64,000 bases of DNA from Diphasiastrum complanatum. Lineage: Eukaryota; Streptophyta; Lycopodiopsida; Lycopodiales; Lycopodiaceae. The stretch covers positions 24,484,921-24,548,920 of the forward strand of contig CM055106.1 of assembly GCA_029204225.1 (NCBI GenBank), written 5' to 3'. Position numbers and translations under genes: made by a program. The notes below the pieces were generated by a model. It had not been told where the DNA came from. It saw only the letters and a program-made list of their open reading frames with translations, and searched no databases. Positions 44,658 to 56,335 of the stretch are shown in pieces; the first letter of the stretch is position 1; each line of letters opens with the position of its first letter.

Positions 44658-45344
44658 TGTCGCAGAAGCGAGATCGTTTCGTGTTCATTTTCTCCTTCTC
44701 TTTTCGTGAACAATTTTCTTTCTTTGAATTTTCTTTTCGTGCGGAAGCCCTTATAGGATCCCAGACACTCGACTACGCATCACAGAACATATTTTATTCT
44801 AGCAATCAAGACACACAGCACAAGACAAAGAGATACACGAAAATAGAGCGACTATATTGTCAGTTTGATTTTGGAGCGAGATCGTCAGTGTCTCGTTCGT
44901 TGGTGGATTGACACTCTGCTCTTACGCTGTGTTCTACTCATTTGCAGACTTTCATTCACAGCTATGGTGTCTTTACTTTCTTACTCTATTCGCTACGTTT
45001 CTCTCTATCTCTTACAGATCTCTATATTCACACTAGTTAGTTAGTCTTTGTTGTTGCTACTCGTTTCAGTTGTGTGTGAAGCCCGTTGAGCTGCCAACTG
45101 GCAGCGCAAAAGATTTTTCTTCGTTTGATTTGTAATCTCCCGTTTGCTTTCGTTCTTTTTGTTTCTTTTCATAGTTTTTGTTTTGCGTCCCTTTTTCGAT
45201 TTGTGATCTTGGAGGTGTGTTTTCGATTTGCGAATCATTCGTGCTTCGAGTCAAAGACACGTTGACTGTCGCGAATAGTTCTCGTTTGACCTTTGTGTCT
45301 TGTTCGTGCTTTGACAAAGTTGCAGGAGTTCACCATTTTTGACA
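44658..45344 (-). repeat. 3' LTR of Copia E
   Basis: 687 bp. It matches 48948-49750 but lacks a ~113-bp inner segment that the 5' LTR has between TATTCACA and CTAGTTAGTTAGTC. Confidence 0.88.
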
Positions 45345-45356
45345 CTCCCTCTTGAA

Positions 45357-46197
45357 CCTTGCTGCTTTGTTCGTTCAATCCAATTGCCTCTCTTTGCTTG
45401 GTAAAGAGTGGCTTGTCGAGTGGTTTCATGAGGAGATCTGCAATCATACTTTCTGATTTTATGAACTGGACCTAGAGCTCTCCTTTCAAGATCAAATCTC
45501 GAATGTGATGGTACTTCAAAGGAATGTGCTTCATTTTTTAATGGAAGACAGGAACCTGGGACAGATAGATGGCACTCTGGGAGTCCATCATCATCATGCT
45601 TGGCCCCTCTTGTGGTATCCCGATTGCCTCCAACATCATTTGTAGCCACACTACCTCATTCACTACTTTCGCCCAGCTCGCATCACTATAGTGATGCAGC
45701 TCGAATCCTTTCTCTTTGATTCTAGCTCTGTAGGTTAATCCAACATTCTGGGTACCCTTCAGATACTGTAGGATTCGTTTGGCCATTTTCCAATGTGCTA
45801 GACCAGGATTGGAACAGAATTGGCTCAATGCGTAGACAGAGAAGGCCAAATCGGGTCTGTTACAAATTGTTAAGTACATCAGACTATCAATTAAGTTCTG
45901 GTAGGGTATACCTGCCATCTTCTGTTCTTCTTCTTTTGTTTTTGGACAATCTTGTTTCATGAGCTTGGCTCCAGCTATCATTGGTGTGGCTTTCTTTTCA
46001 CAGTCCATCATGTGGTACTGCTTCAGCACTTTTCTGGCGTATTCTGACTGACTCAAGTGCATTTTGCCACTTGTTCGATCTCTTCTGATCTCTAGTCCTA
46101 GGCATTTTGTTGCTTCTCCAAGGTCTGTGATTTTGTAGTTTTCAAAAATCTGACTCTTCGTGTCTTTGATTAACATTGGGGAATTTCTTATCATCAA
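45357..46197 (-). pseudogene. Copia E reverse transcriptase end and RNase H
   Basis: The frame 46197-45538 encodes KITDLGEATKCLGLEIRRD, CNRPDLAFSVYALSQFCSNP and WKMAKRILQYLKGTQNVGL, then RNase H (HHYSDASWA; MMDSQSAIYLSQVP). A stop at 45538 is followed by the usual tail (IADLLMKPLDKPLF) in another frame down to the polypurine tract. The usual catalytic stretch of RNase H between SDASWA and VWLQMMLEAIG is shortened. Confidence 0.82.
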
Positions 46198-46921
46198 CGA
46201 AAATGGTCAGTATCATCCATGTCTGGTTGAGTAGGATTGAAGTCTAGAGACTTCAAAAGACCATCAAGCTTTTTGTACCAGGTTCGTGATGCCTGTTTTA
46301 AACCGTAGACGCATCTCTGCAATCGACAGACATATTGTCTATTTTCGGGGTCCTCATAGCCTTCATGTTGCTTCATGAAAATTTCCTCCTCTAGATCTCC
46401 ATGGAGAAAGGTTGTTTTCACGTCAATCTAGTGAATTTCCAGATTGTACTGTGTGGCATATGCAAGGAGCAGCCTTATGCTTGTCATCTTGACCATGGGC
46501 AAATATGTGTCGAAATAGTCGACACCATATCTCTACGTGTAGCCCTTCGTGACAAGCCTTGCTTTGTAGCAGCCAATGGTGCCATCTGATTTCAGCTTTT
46601 TCTTGTACACCCACTTGCAGTCGACTACTTTTCTATTTTTTGGCAGTGGCTCTAATGTCCATGCCTCATTTCGCCTCATCAACTCGATCTCTTCTGACAT
46701 TGCCTATTTCCAGAATTCTCCCTATGGACTCTGGATAGCTTCTTGGTATGTTGCTGGCTCTTCTGTGAAGCTGCAGTACTCGAACTGCATGTTTTCGCTC
46801 CATTGAAGATTGTCAGAATAGTGGTTTGGAGGTCTTCTTTGTCTTGTTGACCTTCTAGGTTCGTTTCGTCGCCGCTCGAACATTTCTTGTTCGTGGGGTC
46901 GATCCTCTATTTTCTGCTGCT
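46190..46921 (-). pseudogene. Copia E reverse transcriptase N-terminal part
   Basis: Starting near 46740, the minus strand encodes VVDCKWVYKKKLKSDG, then a decayed RT entry region. Frame 46421-46194 is open (TTFLHGDLEEEIFMKQHEGY; CRLQRCVYGLKQASRTWYKK). A catalytic FVDD box (ILTIFVDD) lies near 46205-46190 in a frame shifted from its neighbours. Confidence 0.8.
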
Positions 46922-48040
46922 CTAGAGTCTGGGGGGGCCTGCATTCTGATTTGATGTCCGTCCTCGATCTCCCTCTTGAATAGGCAACAGTGTTAAGATC
47001 TCATGGCCTCTTTCGTCTTTCAGTCCAGGGAATGTGGACTCGTCGAACTTTACATTTCTGTTCGAAACAATCTTCTTCATGGTTGGATTGTAGAGTCTGT
47101 ACACATGTGTTCCATTCGAGTAGCCAACCATGATTGTTTTTTTTCTTTCTGTCACACCGTTGTATTCTGGTGTGTATGCAGGAGTGAACTGGTGTTCAAT
47201 CCCTTGTTCTTCGCAGAATCTTGAGAATTTTGTGCTTTTGTATTCACCTCCATTGTCAGATCTAAGGATCTGTATCTTTTTTGAGGTGTGTCGCTCTACG
47301 AATTCCATGAACTTCTTGAAAGAATCAAATACTTCGGATTTCTTCTTCAAGTAGTAGATCGTGGTCATTCGGCTGTAATCATCTATAAACGTTAGAAAAT
47401 ATCTCGAACCTGAGAGCGAATCTGTTTTCATTGGTCCACAGACATCAGAGTGGATGAGCTCAAGGACTTCCTCGGCTCTCCTTCCCTCATGCATGAACAG
47501 ATTTTGATGTTGCTTGCCTTTCTGACAAGATTTGCAGAACTCAGCCTTGGGCCTTGATATTTTGAGACCTGTGACAATGTCTTTTGTGCTCATGTCGTAC
47601 AGGCTCCGCATGTTCATATGATACATTCTCCTATGCCAGAATTGAACTTCGTTTTTTGAAGCATTTAATATGCTATCAGAGTTGCTGATTATTTTGGCCT
47701 GGTAGAGGTTTTCTTCTCTGCATCTGACCGTCAGCAACTTGTTTGTCGTCTTTTTGATCATACGGCAAGTGTTGTCATCGAATAAAACTCAAATGCCTAG
47801 ATCTGCCATCTTGAGTGAGATAGATAGCAGGCCTTTTATGAGTGAGGGCACATAGAGTGCTCCTGGCAGTTCGGCTTGGCCTGACAATGTTCATAGTCGT
47901 AGAGAGCCGATGCCCTTGACATCGTGTTTGCTTCCATCGCCTAGAATCACCACTCTATTGTTTTCGAGTTCACAAAAGTTGATCAAGATCTTCTTGTTGC
48001 AAGTTATGTGAGATGTTGCTCCTGAATCGATGACCACATC
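46922..48040 (-). pseudogene. Copia E protease remnant and integrase with internal deletion
   Basis: Protease is decayed (48040-47762, with LPGALYVPSLIKGLLSIS). Integrase is open at 47761-46922 for 279 residues: HHCC (FWHRRMYHMN; CKSCQKGKQH), VLELIHSDVCGPM, FIDDYSRMTTIYY, LRSDNGGEYKSTKF and TPEYNGVTERKK. Right after ERKK the frame jumps to TIMVGYSNGTHVYRLYN, so roughly 80-100 residues normally found in between are missing although the frame stays open. Confidence 0.85.
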
Positions 48041-48882
48041 TTAGTCATGTTCGGAATAGCTTGTCGAAGCTTCGTCGAGTATCGTGAAAGCTTCATCACC
48101 TCTTTCTGCATCTTTAGATGATTCTGCAATGTTTGTCTTTTCACCTTTGTTTTTCTTTTTTGGGTTGAATCTGCAGTCGTATGCAGAATGCCCTTTCTTA
48201 TTGCAGTGCATGCAAGGTATTGCTGGATTGAACCAGCATTTGTTGGCCGTATGGCCTGGTTTTTGGCAGTGATCGCAAGGAGAAGATTGTTGATTCGAGG
48301 ACTTCATCTTCTCGAATCTTGGCTTGTTTTTGTTCTTCTTCTTTCCTTTCATGAAGAGAGCCTTCTCTTGATCACTGCTTCCCTCTCCTTCATCTCTCAT
48401 CAGTCTCTCATCAGCGACAAGACTGACTGCTTTGTCGAATGTCATATCTGGTAGACTCAGTATGAGCATTCTTGGCGGCTGATAGGATGTCAGTAGAGAT
48501 TTCATGAAGTACATCAACTGCTGTGGTGGTTGCCATCCCACCATATTCATTGCAGCCGATTGTGAAGGTGCATGACTGAAGCTGCAGTCCTCACTTCATA
48601 TTTCTGCTTTAATCTTTCTCACGTTGCATGGCTACTATCGCAGTCTTCAATCTGCATGAGTAGATCTTCATTTATGGACAAAACGATGATCGCCATTGCA
48701 CGCTCATCCTTTTTTATCCATTCAGCTCTCTTCAGGTCTCCCTCTGGAGGCTGCACCTTTGAGAGCTCAGTCACCGACCAGATGCCTTCGCCCTTCAGGA
48801 GTGTTTGGATTTTGAATTTTCAGATTCTGTAATTTGGGCCATCGAGACTGATTGCTACTCTGGTCTGGATTGTCATAGCCAT
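48041..48882 (-). pseudogene. Copia E gag
   Basis: Starts at the ATG at 48882-48880 (MAMTIQTRVAISLDG), with stops at about 48825 and 48620 and a frameshift near 48555. The open C-terminal part (48550-48041) carries two zinc knuckles, CDHCQKPGHTANKC and CMHCNKKGHSAYDC, in a lysine-rich context, and ends with an acidic tail. Confidence 0.8.
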
Positions 48883-48947
48883 ATTATGTTGTCTAGAAGA
48901 ATCACTGCTGGGATATCAGTAGTGACAACCTGTTGGCTCTGATACCA

Positions 48948-49750
48948 TGTCGCAGAAGCGAGATCATTTCTTGTTCGTCTTCTCCTTCTCTTTTCGCGAA
49001 CAATTTTCTCTCTTTGAATTTTCTTTTCATGTGGAAGCCCTTATAGGATCCTAGACACTCGACTATGCATCACAGAACATATTATATTCTAGCAATCAAG
49101 ACAAACAACACAAGACAAAGAGATACACAAAAATAGAGTGACTATATTGTCAGTTTGGTTCTGGAGCGAGATCGTCAGTGTCTCGCTCGTTGGCGGATTG
49201 ACACTCTGCTCTTATGCTGTGTTCTGCTCGTTCATAGACTTTCATTCACAACTGTGGTGTCTTTACTTTCTTACTCTATTCGCTATGTTTCTCTCTGTCT
49301 CTTATAGATCTCTGTATTCACATATTTCTCTATCGTTATGATCCAGAGAGGATCATTTATACCTCCATTATGTGGAGTTCACAAGATAGCAAACGTCGAA
49401 TCACATGACTAGTTAAATGCTAATCAACTAGTTAGTTAGTCTCCGTCGTTGCTACTCGTTTCAGCTGGGCGTGAAGCCCGTTGAGCTGCCAGCTGGCAGC
49501 GTGAAAGATTTTTCTTCATTTGATTCGTAATCTCCCGTTTGCTTTCGTTCTTTTCATTTCTTTCCGTAGTTTTCATTTTGCGTCCCTTTTTCGATTTGTG
49601 ATCCTAGAGGCGTGTTTTCGATTCACGAATGATTCACGAATCGTTCGTGCTTCGAGTCAAAGACACATTGACTGTCGCGAATCATTCTCGTTCGACCTTC
49701 GTGTCTTGTTCGTGCTTCGACAAAGTTGTAGGAGTTCACCATTTCTGACA
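48948..49750 (-). repeat. 5' LTR of Copia E
   Basis: 803 bp, the longer of the LTR pair. The extra ~113 bp includes CCAGAGAGGATCATTTATAC and may hold promoter sequence lost from the 3' LTR. Confidence 0.88.
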
Positions 49751-52380
49751 AATGTCCAGGAAAGCCCACAATGTATGGGAGTGAAGCTTACCTCAAAATT
49801 TGTCTTTCTATAAAACTGTTTTTTCATGGCTATGGAAAGGCGCTTGGTTTGCCTCGTGCCTATATAGCACAAAGTAGGTTTTAATGACCTTTATGGCCAT
49901 GTGGGCCAAAGGTACCACCCTGTCTTAAACACAATGACAAGTGAAGAGACTAGATTGTAGGCTATCATACACAACTACAAATGGCAACAGAGGAGTTTGT
50001 GCGGAGAACGGACTGCCAAGTTGTCGCATCTTTGGAATTTTCAAGTACAGCTTGGAGCATCTCTAGGTTTGGGTGGCCCATAGATTTGCCAAAAAATACA
50101 AATCAAACTAGAAAACCAACAGGATGGTGTGACACAAAAGCCTCGCTCAATTCATTTTTTTTCGAGAAAACAAGAAAGCGAACTGGAAAACAACCAGGAT
50201 GTTGTGTTCGTGATGTGTTTGAACATTTCACTTTTTTTTTTTTAAATGTAACAACATATGGGGGGGACAACAAACAACTCTGGTGGAAACGACTGGTCAA
50301 GAAACATGAATCTCCAAGTTCTCAATGTTTCACGTTTTTTGCAATTATCTTGCAGGATCGTCAGGTTTAGGGTGGCTTGGAAACTCCCTATTCAAAAATA
50401 CCATAAATCTGTTGAAAACGAATAGGTCTGTGTGCCAAAGAAATGTGTTTGCAATTTCGAATATTTTGTAAAACATGGAAATGCGGACCTGGAATCGACC
50501 GGCAAAAATAGCTACCTGGGGTCCAGTTCTGCAGGCTCAAAAACCAGTCAAAAACTGCCCAGGATGATCCGCTGACAATCTGTTCGCCTTTTCGGGTTTT
50601 CAAATAAGGAACTAAGCCCATTGGAGATGTGCACGCACTATCATCGAGACCGGCCTTGCAGTTTGATGGTCTAGACTGCCTGTCATGCTTTTTTTCAGTT
50701 ACGATTTGAAAAACCATTTGACCTTCAAATCTGAAATGACATTTGATAGTTTAGAGATGGGTACGAATTTCAAAGATGAGCCGCCAACTTAGAAGGGCTT
50801 AAAGTTGAATCATGAATGTCAAAGTTTGTGCTGAAATTTTTATGAAGTTTAAAGTGATGTGTAAAATATATTTATTGCCTGTATTTTACGGCCAAAATGG
50901 CTTTTGACGATCAATACGGCTGTCAAACTACAAGGCTGGGCGAGACAGATGCGCCAAGTTCCATGTTTTTTTGGTGAATAATTGTAACAAATCAATATAG
51001 GGATTACTAATGGAGACTATCCAATTTGTTTAGTAATCATCTTGGCCTTTTGAACAAGCTATAAGACCTATAATTTGGTTGTCAATGGGTTATACTATGT
51101 GTCTCCAAAGTATACTGCTATAGCACCCTCTTGGAAATGGTTTTTTCTTCATTCTCGGCTAATACTGAGTCTCTGGACCTGAATGAAGGCTTCACATAAC
51201 TCTAATATATTTTTTTAAGACTATTGGTAATGGCTTTTGGGGTGCATGCATAGCAGAATATTCGTTTTAGACACACACGTCCAAGAAGAGTGCCCTCTGC
51301 TACTATTTTTTTGCTCCTATACTCACACATGTGAAGCTGAGGTAGTAGGATGAAGTGGTAGTCATTTCCCCTTTGTATCGTGCTTTATAGTGACCAATTT
51401 GGTGCACTATAACTCAAAATATCGCCTTCAGAAGCTTAGCTATTTTCTATGTAAAAATTGCTAAAATGTTCTAATTGTTCTGATTCATGTTAGCATTTCC
51501 TTATCTTTAGGGTACTATACTTTCAAAAAATGTGTCGCATGGCAATTTTGCGAATGTTCTAACATGCATGGATGGTCTACAGTTGTTTTGAGTGGTTATT
51601 GGTATGTCATTTATCAGTTAAAATAGGTAATGGATTCTAAGTAACTGGATTCTACATACAAAAAAAATCTATAATGACAATCAAGTTATTATTATGTTTC
51701 TCATTCCAGTGAAACATTGGATTAGTGATTTTGGAATTGAATTGACTTTCGATCTTTTATTACCTTCTATTTGTCATAATTTTTTATTTATGCAAAAAAA
51801 AAATTAAGTATTTTCCAAAAGTTCGTAACAATTTTTGTGTTATCTATGAAATGAACTTAGATAAGTGAAATGACCATACTGAGGATTTTGTTTAGTTCAA
51901 TTTGGTCACAAAATTTTTATTAAAGTTAATAATAGATGTATTCATTAGTTATTTTTCTGGTTGTAGATAATTTAAAATGACTGAAGAAACTACAAATCCC
52001 ATTGTACTTTTATACATGCAAATTTGCCAACAATTGAGTACTGCACTCTCTGACTATTTACTTGTAATAGACACAAACAAGAAGTGAGAGCTGGAAAATC
52101 TTGAGAGAATTTTTTTTTTGTTTGCCAGGTCTAAATTTTTTACTTTTCTTTATCCCTTTTTTTGACATGACATTAAAACATGAAAGCTCCATAAAAACTA
52201 AAAAATGACATGAATGCCATAAAAAAAACCCCCAAAAAACTTAAAATGAAAGGCTAGCATGTCAAAGATTTTGTGATTATAAAGGACTTTGCTTATAAGG
52301 TAGAGAAAAAAAAGAAACAAATATTTGTTCCCATTATATTGAAACTTAGTAAGTTTCATTTCTTTTATGATATTCCCATA
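49751..52380. other. Non-coding stretch
   Basis: No supported gene. Short ORFs (for example 49981-50370 and 50388-50717) lack domains. Poly-A/T runs and AT-rich sequence increase after 51600. Confidence 0.45.
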
Positions 52381-52383
52381 GTA

Positions 52384-52870
52384 CCCATGGTTCTCAGAAC
52401 CATGGGTCCTGGGAACCGTGGGGTGAACCGTACCACGGTTCATGAGCCGTAGTACGGTTCTTGTAATTAATTAATTAATTAATTTTTTTCTTATGACCCT
52501 TTGCCCCACCAAAACCCCTTCCACAGATTTTTGGCCCTCATTTCACTATTTTTGGCCTCATTTCACTGTCTTTGGCACTCATTTCACTAGTGTTTTTGGC
52601 ACTCTGTCATAGAATCTGTGGCACTCACTGTTAAAAAAAAACTATTTTTGGCACTCACTGTTTTAAACTATATCACTGTATTACTCAGGAATACAAATGG
52701 TTGAAATTTCTATCACTATTTTTGGCACTCATGGCACTGTTTTTGGCTTTCATGGAAGTAAATAATAATAATAATAACTATTTATTTATTTAATTACCAT
52801 GGTTCACCACGGATTTGGGAACCAATTATTGTGAACCGTACGGTTCTCAGAACCGTGGTGAACCGCCCAC
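52384..52870. repeat. Palindrome-rich MITE-like or foldback element
   Basis: Both ends are built from GGTTC/GAACC words. The left end has CCCATGGTT-CTCAG-AACCATGGG (52384-52406) and then GGTGAACCGTACCACGGTTC. The right end has GAACCGTACGGTTCTCAGAA and CCGTGGTGAACCG (52832-52866). The centre (about 52500-52755) has at least six degenerate copies of TTTTTGGCACTCA(TTTCAC). The inverted ends and non-coding centre suggest a small non-autonomous DNA transposon. Confidence 0.5.
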
Positions 52871-53765
52871 AGTTCATTAATTCTATGGATATTCCTTAAA
52901 CTACTTTGTTTTTTGTGACAACCTAGGCATGGAAAAATAAAAATAATGTAGACAATGTGTACAATCATCTATTGATATGGATGCAAGGTCTAGTACATTG
53001 ATAATAAGCCTTTAAAGGCCAATAAACAACAAAAGCCTTGAAAGTCTCCCTTCAAACTTTGTTGAAACATTTACATCCTTTTACAAGTAAACATTCAACT
53101 CTCACCAAGTTGCAACAAGGCCCTAATAGCCTTTCAAAATTTTGTCCAAGCAATAATAAGGCTTAAAGGGTAGCCTTCAACTTTCATCAATGCAGCAATA
53201 AGCCCCCAAAAAGGGCAACCTCAAACTTCATCCAACTAAGAGAACTACCACACAAGGACACAAATAAATCACATATGGAGATTAGAACTTGGGCAAGTAA
53301 ATTCATAAGCCAAGATCTTATCCATTGTGCTATGATTATTTGATATATCATTTTTTTTAAATAACTATAATGTGGATATGGAATTTTATTTCCTAGCATT
53401 CATACAATAGAAATAATAAGATGAGGCACATTGTGGAAAATTTATTTTTTTATCTCTTGTATGTCATCAATATGCTCTTTCGTGCAACCAATTGAAGTCA
53501 AGGAGAGCAAAGGAAGTCCTCACCATTGTTGGGATGGTATGGAGGTCTTTTACTAGTGTCAATTTGCGTATCAATCTAGTTATCAAAGAATTGACTTGGC
53601 TAGTACATGCTTTTGTGTTACTAGATTGAGAATTGAATTCCTCTAGAATTAGCTCATTCAATTCATCGGTCAATGTCGAGGCTAGTCTTGGCATAATAAT
53701 ACAATACTAGAGACAATATTGGATTTTATCTTGGTACCCAAAATATAGAAAGGTAAAACATTTAG
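52871..53765. other. Non-coding stretch
   Basis: No supported gene. Loosely repeated phrases (CCTTCAAACTTTG, CCTTCAACTTTCATC, CCTCAAACTTCATCC) lie at 53049-53240. Confidence 0.4.
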
Positions 53766-53769
53766 TTCA

Positions 53770-54440
53770 TGGTGCCCCAAATACATTGGTGTGAAGAAAC
53801 ATAAGTATTAGTTTTTCACATCAAGTTCATATTGCACTTCTTTTTGCATACTATCTCTCAAAAAAATGTACTACTTTTAACAGTTTGTATCTATCTATAC
53901 TCAAGCTTACAAATAACATGTATCATGATTGATGGAGCCATCAACAAAGTGATGGGTTTCCAAATCATGTGCGTATTGCATTAAAAGAATGTCATGCCTT
54001 TCAACAATTGATTACTACCCTTAAAAATGTGATTTGATGAATTCAGGTTGATAAACGACTGGTGTCACTGTTGCGACACTAGTCCAATTTATACATTGGT
54101 GAGGTAGAAACAAAGTAATAGCTTTTCAAATCAAGTGCATATCACATTTCAGGATTCAGGAACTGCATGCTACCCTTAAAAGGTATGGTAATTTTAATAA
54201 TTTCATATTCTATACTAGGTTGTCACCCTTCCAATACTAGTGTGGGTCCAGTTTATACATTGCTTGTGGAACAACAAAGTTTTGGCTTTTCAAATCGAGT
54301 GCATATTGCTTAAAAAAAAAAAAAGCCATGCCTTTCAACATTTGCACACTTTAAATTAGGATAGCACTTCACACAATTTATACCTAGGTTAACAATAGGC
54401 TAGTATTGCCTTTGCCACCAGTCCAGTTTGTATATCAATA
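53770..54440. repeat. Degenerate satellite-like array, four units of about 140-175 bp
   Basis: A landmark TTT(T/C)CA(A/C)ATC(A/G)(A/T)GTGC(A/G)TAT(T/C)(G/A)CA recurs near 53815, 53958, 54135 and 54290. It is usually preceded by ATACATTG(G/C)T(G/T) and AAACA(A/T)A(A/G)GT words, and followed by (CATGCCTTTCAACA) and (CTACCCTTAAAA). The units are diverged, so the array is old. Confidence 0.55.
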
Positions 54441-55024
54441 TAACTAGTAAACCTTGTTCATATTAATATCGACTTAGTTGGTATCAAATATTTAAAAACT
54501 TTTAGGTACAAGGACATGATCATCGTGAAACATGTAAATTTTTTTCCCTCTATATTCAAACATTAAGTAATCTTTTGATAAAAAGACCCAAGCCAAGTGA
54601 TAGTTAAAAATATAGATACCTTGGTAGCATGGTTTCAACTTTTCTCACTCACCAACCCGCCCATTGTGTATCATCCAATGACTATATGTGAAAATTGAGA
54701 CTTGAGATATCCTTAGTGCTCACAGAGAACCGGCAAATCCTACAACCAACCGACTGGTTTTGAAATCTTAAAACAAGAAGGAAACCGAAAGTCTAAAAAC
54801 CAACTTAATATGTGAGTAGCAAAAAACTTACCTCCTCATGCAAAAATAGGAGGAAATTTTTTAGGACACTTTGACATATGTCAATGAAATTTTTTTGTTT
54901 TACATTGGGCTTTATTTAGTTTTAGCAAGTAGATATACATGCTACAATAAGTAGGATTATTCTTTGAATTTCTTTTAATAAATTTAGCTTTAAAGTACTT
55001 TAAATTTATGTTTCTTATTGAGGG
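54441..55024. other. Non-coding stretch
   Basis: AT-rich, nothing recognised. Confidence 0.4.
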
Positions 55025-55033
55025 TTATAAACT

Positions 55034-55154
55034 TTCTTTTTTTAATACATAGTTATGCCACTAGTGGGTTGTCACTACGCAGCGGTTGGGATTTGAGCCT
55101 GCGCCTTGCCGGTCGTAGCCAACCACTCTACCCAAGCACCGTGCTGCGATGGAC
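55034..55154 (-). mobile_element. tRNA-derived SINE, 121 bp, with target duplication
   Basis: On the minus strand the element starts GTCCATCGCAGCACGG. It has an A-box-like TGGGTAGAGTGG (about 55134-55122) and a B-box-like GGCTCAAATCC (55099-55089), spaced as in a tRNA gene, and ends in an A-rich tail (TTAAAAAAAGAA). The 9-bp repeat TTATAAACT flanks it exactly (55025-55033 and 55155-55163). RNA polymerase III would transcribe it, and a LINE would copy it. There is no anticodon-stem fold to call a real tRNA gene. Confidence 0.75.
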
Positions 55155-55163
55155 TTATAAACT

Positions 55164-56335
55164 ATTTTGATTTTCTACCAAGTTTCATACTGCATATAAT
55201 TGATTTCGAAAGAAAATTTCAATAAAGAATTTGCAAGTGCACTTTTGAACTTGAATGAAAAAACCGACTAGCTTTGAAAGTTGTAGCAACTTTGAGGTTG
55301 GAAAATAAAAAATCCGGTTGAACTAAGAAACTATAGGAAACAAAGGACTTGCAAAAAAAAGAGCTTTACCATCGTTGATAGCAAAGACAAGAAGGACGTT
55401 TAACCTTTTTTCTGAAGGTTTTGAGATGATTGCTGGAGTAGTTTTTCACTAATAATAATAAGTCAACTTTGTATGGGCGAGAGTAAGTAGGTTATGGCAT
55501 ATGGCTTGGCTGCTGATTATTATTCACGTTGAGGTGAGACGAAGATGCTTAGGCGAAGAGACGACACGCCAAGGCAACGCCCTTAATGTCATCTCGTGAC
55601 TCATCATAGCACACCTTGCTGGAAGAGCGCAGCAAAGCTATGGCGCTTGCATTGACCTACCTACTATCACTCAATAGCCATCATAAAAGCCTAGAGAGAG
55701 AGCGATATAGCCTATAGGTATATGCAGGACAGACAAATTTGGCAGATCTAGAGAGCGATATAGGTGTATGCGAGACAGACGTAGAGAGAACAGATCCTGA
55801 TTTAAGCTAAACATTTATACCCATGGATCGGTAGCACGTAGCACCATTGGAGGTTTTTGGCCGAATGACTCTGAGGTAGGATGCAAATTGTTGCATCAAA
55901 AGTTAAGGTCTACCATCGTCCAGACTCATCTGATTGAGACTGCAGCTCCGCTTAGCTGCTTGGCAGTGCTTCTTGACATTGACGATGGCAAATTGACTTC
56001 TCCAGATTGCCTGGTCCAGCAAACTTACAGCGACTACCCATATCTGCGCTCAGAGTCCAGACCACCAACACGGACATCACTCTGCTCTCTGGCGATCCAG
56101 AAATCTTCAGGTTACTGCACAGTGCACAGTGCACAGTTTGAGTAAGTTCTAGCGAAGGAAGGGTGCTGCAATCTGAAAGATCACATTGTGGCAATGGTGG
56201 AAAGGGACAGAACAATTAATCTCAAAGGGTTTCTGAAGCTGAAGCTATGAGGGGTTTGATAGCATTCGCTATATATCTATTGCAGCTAAAGCGCTTTGGT
56301 GATAGGTAGCGGCTTTATTGGTGAATCGTGATAGA
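55164..56335 (+). promoter_or_regulatory. Upstream region of the TCP gene
   Basis: No transposon landmarks. It contains two related blocks GAGAGCGATATA(G)...GT(A/G)TATGC...GACAGAC (55698-55770), a TATATAT at about 56268, and an in-frame TAG at 56303-56305 that fixes the ATG at 56336 as the first possible start. A non-coding first exon may lie here, because CTATTGCAG at about 56277-56285 could serve as an acceptor. The exact promoter cannot be placed. Confidence 0.35.

Larger units (their letters stand above)
44658..49750 (-). mobile_element. Copia E: full-length but decayed LTR element
   Basis: On the minus strand, the 5' LTR is 49750-48948, followed by primer site TGGTATCAGAGCC (48947-48935). 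Gag (48882-48041), protease/integrase (48040-46922), RT (46921-46190) and RNase H (46197-45357) follow, then a purine tract TTCAAGAGGGAG (45356-45345) and the 3' LTR (45344-44658). Both LTRs begin TGTC(A)... and end GCGACA. Flanking 5-mers (TCAAT, AATGT) do not match as a target duplication. Stops and an integrase deletion show it is dead. Confidence 0.85.

Noticed and set aside
50000-50400. Repeated phrases such as AACCAACAGGATG and AACAACCAGGATG suggesting a tandem repeat
   Set aside because: Only short words recur, without a consistent period.
55081-55150. Possible functional tRNA gene on the minus strand
   Set aside because: A- and B-box-like words are present, but no cloverleaf with an anticodon arm can be drawn. 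The A-rich tail and 9-bp duplication mark it as a SINE.
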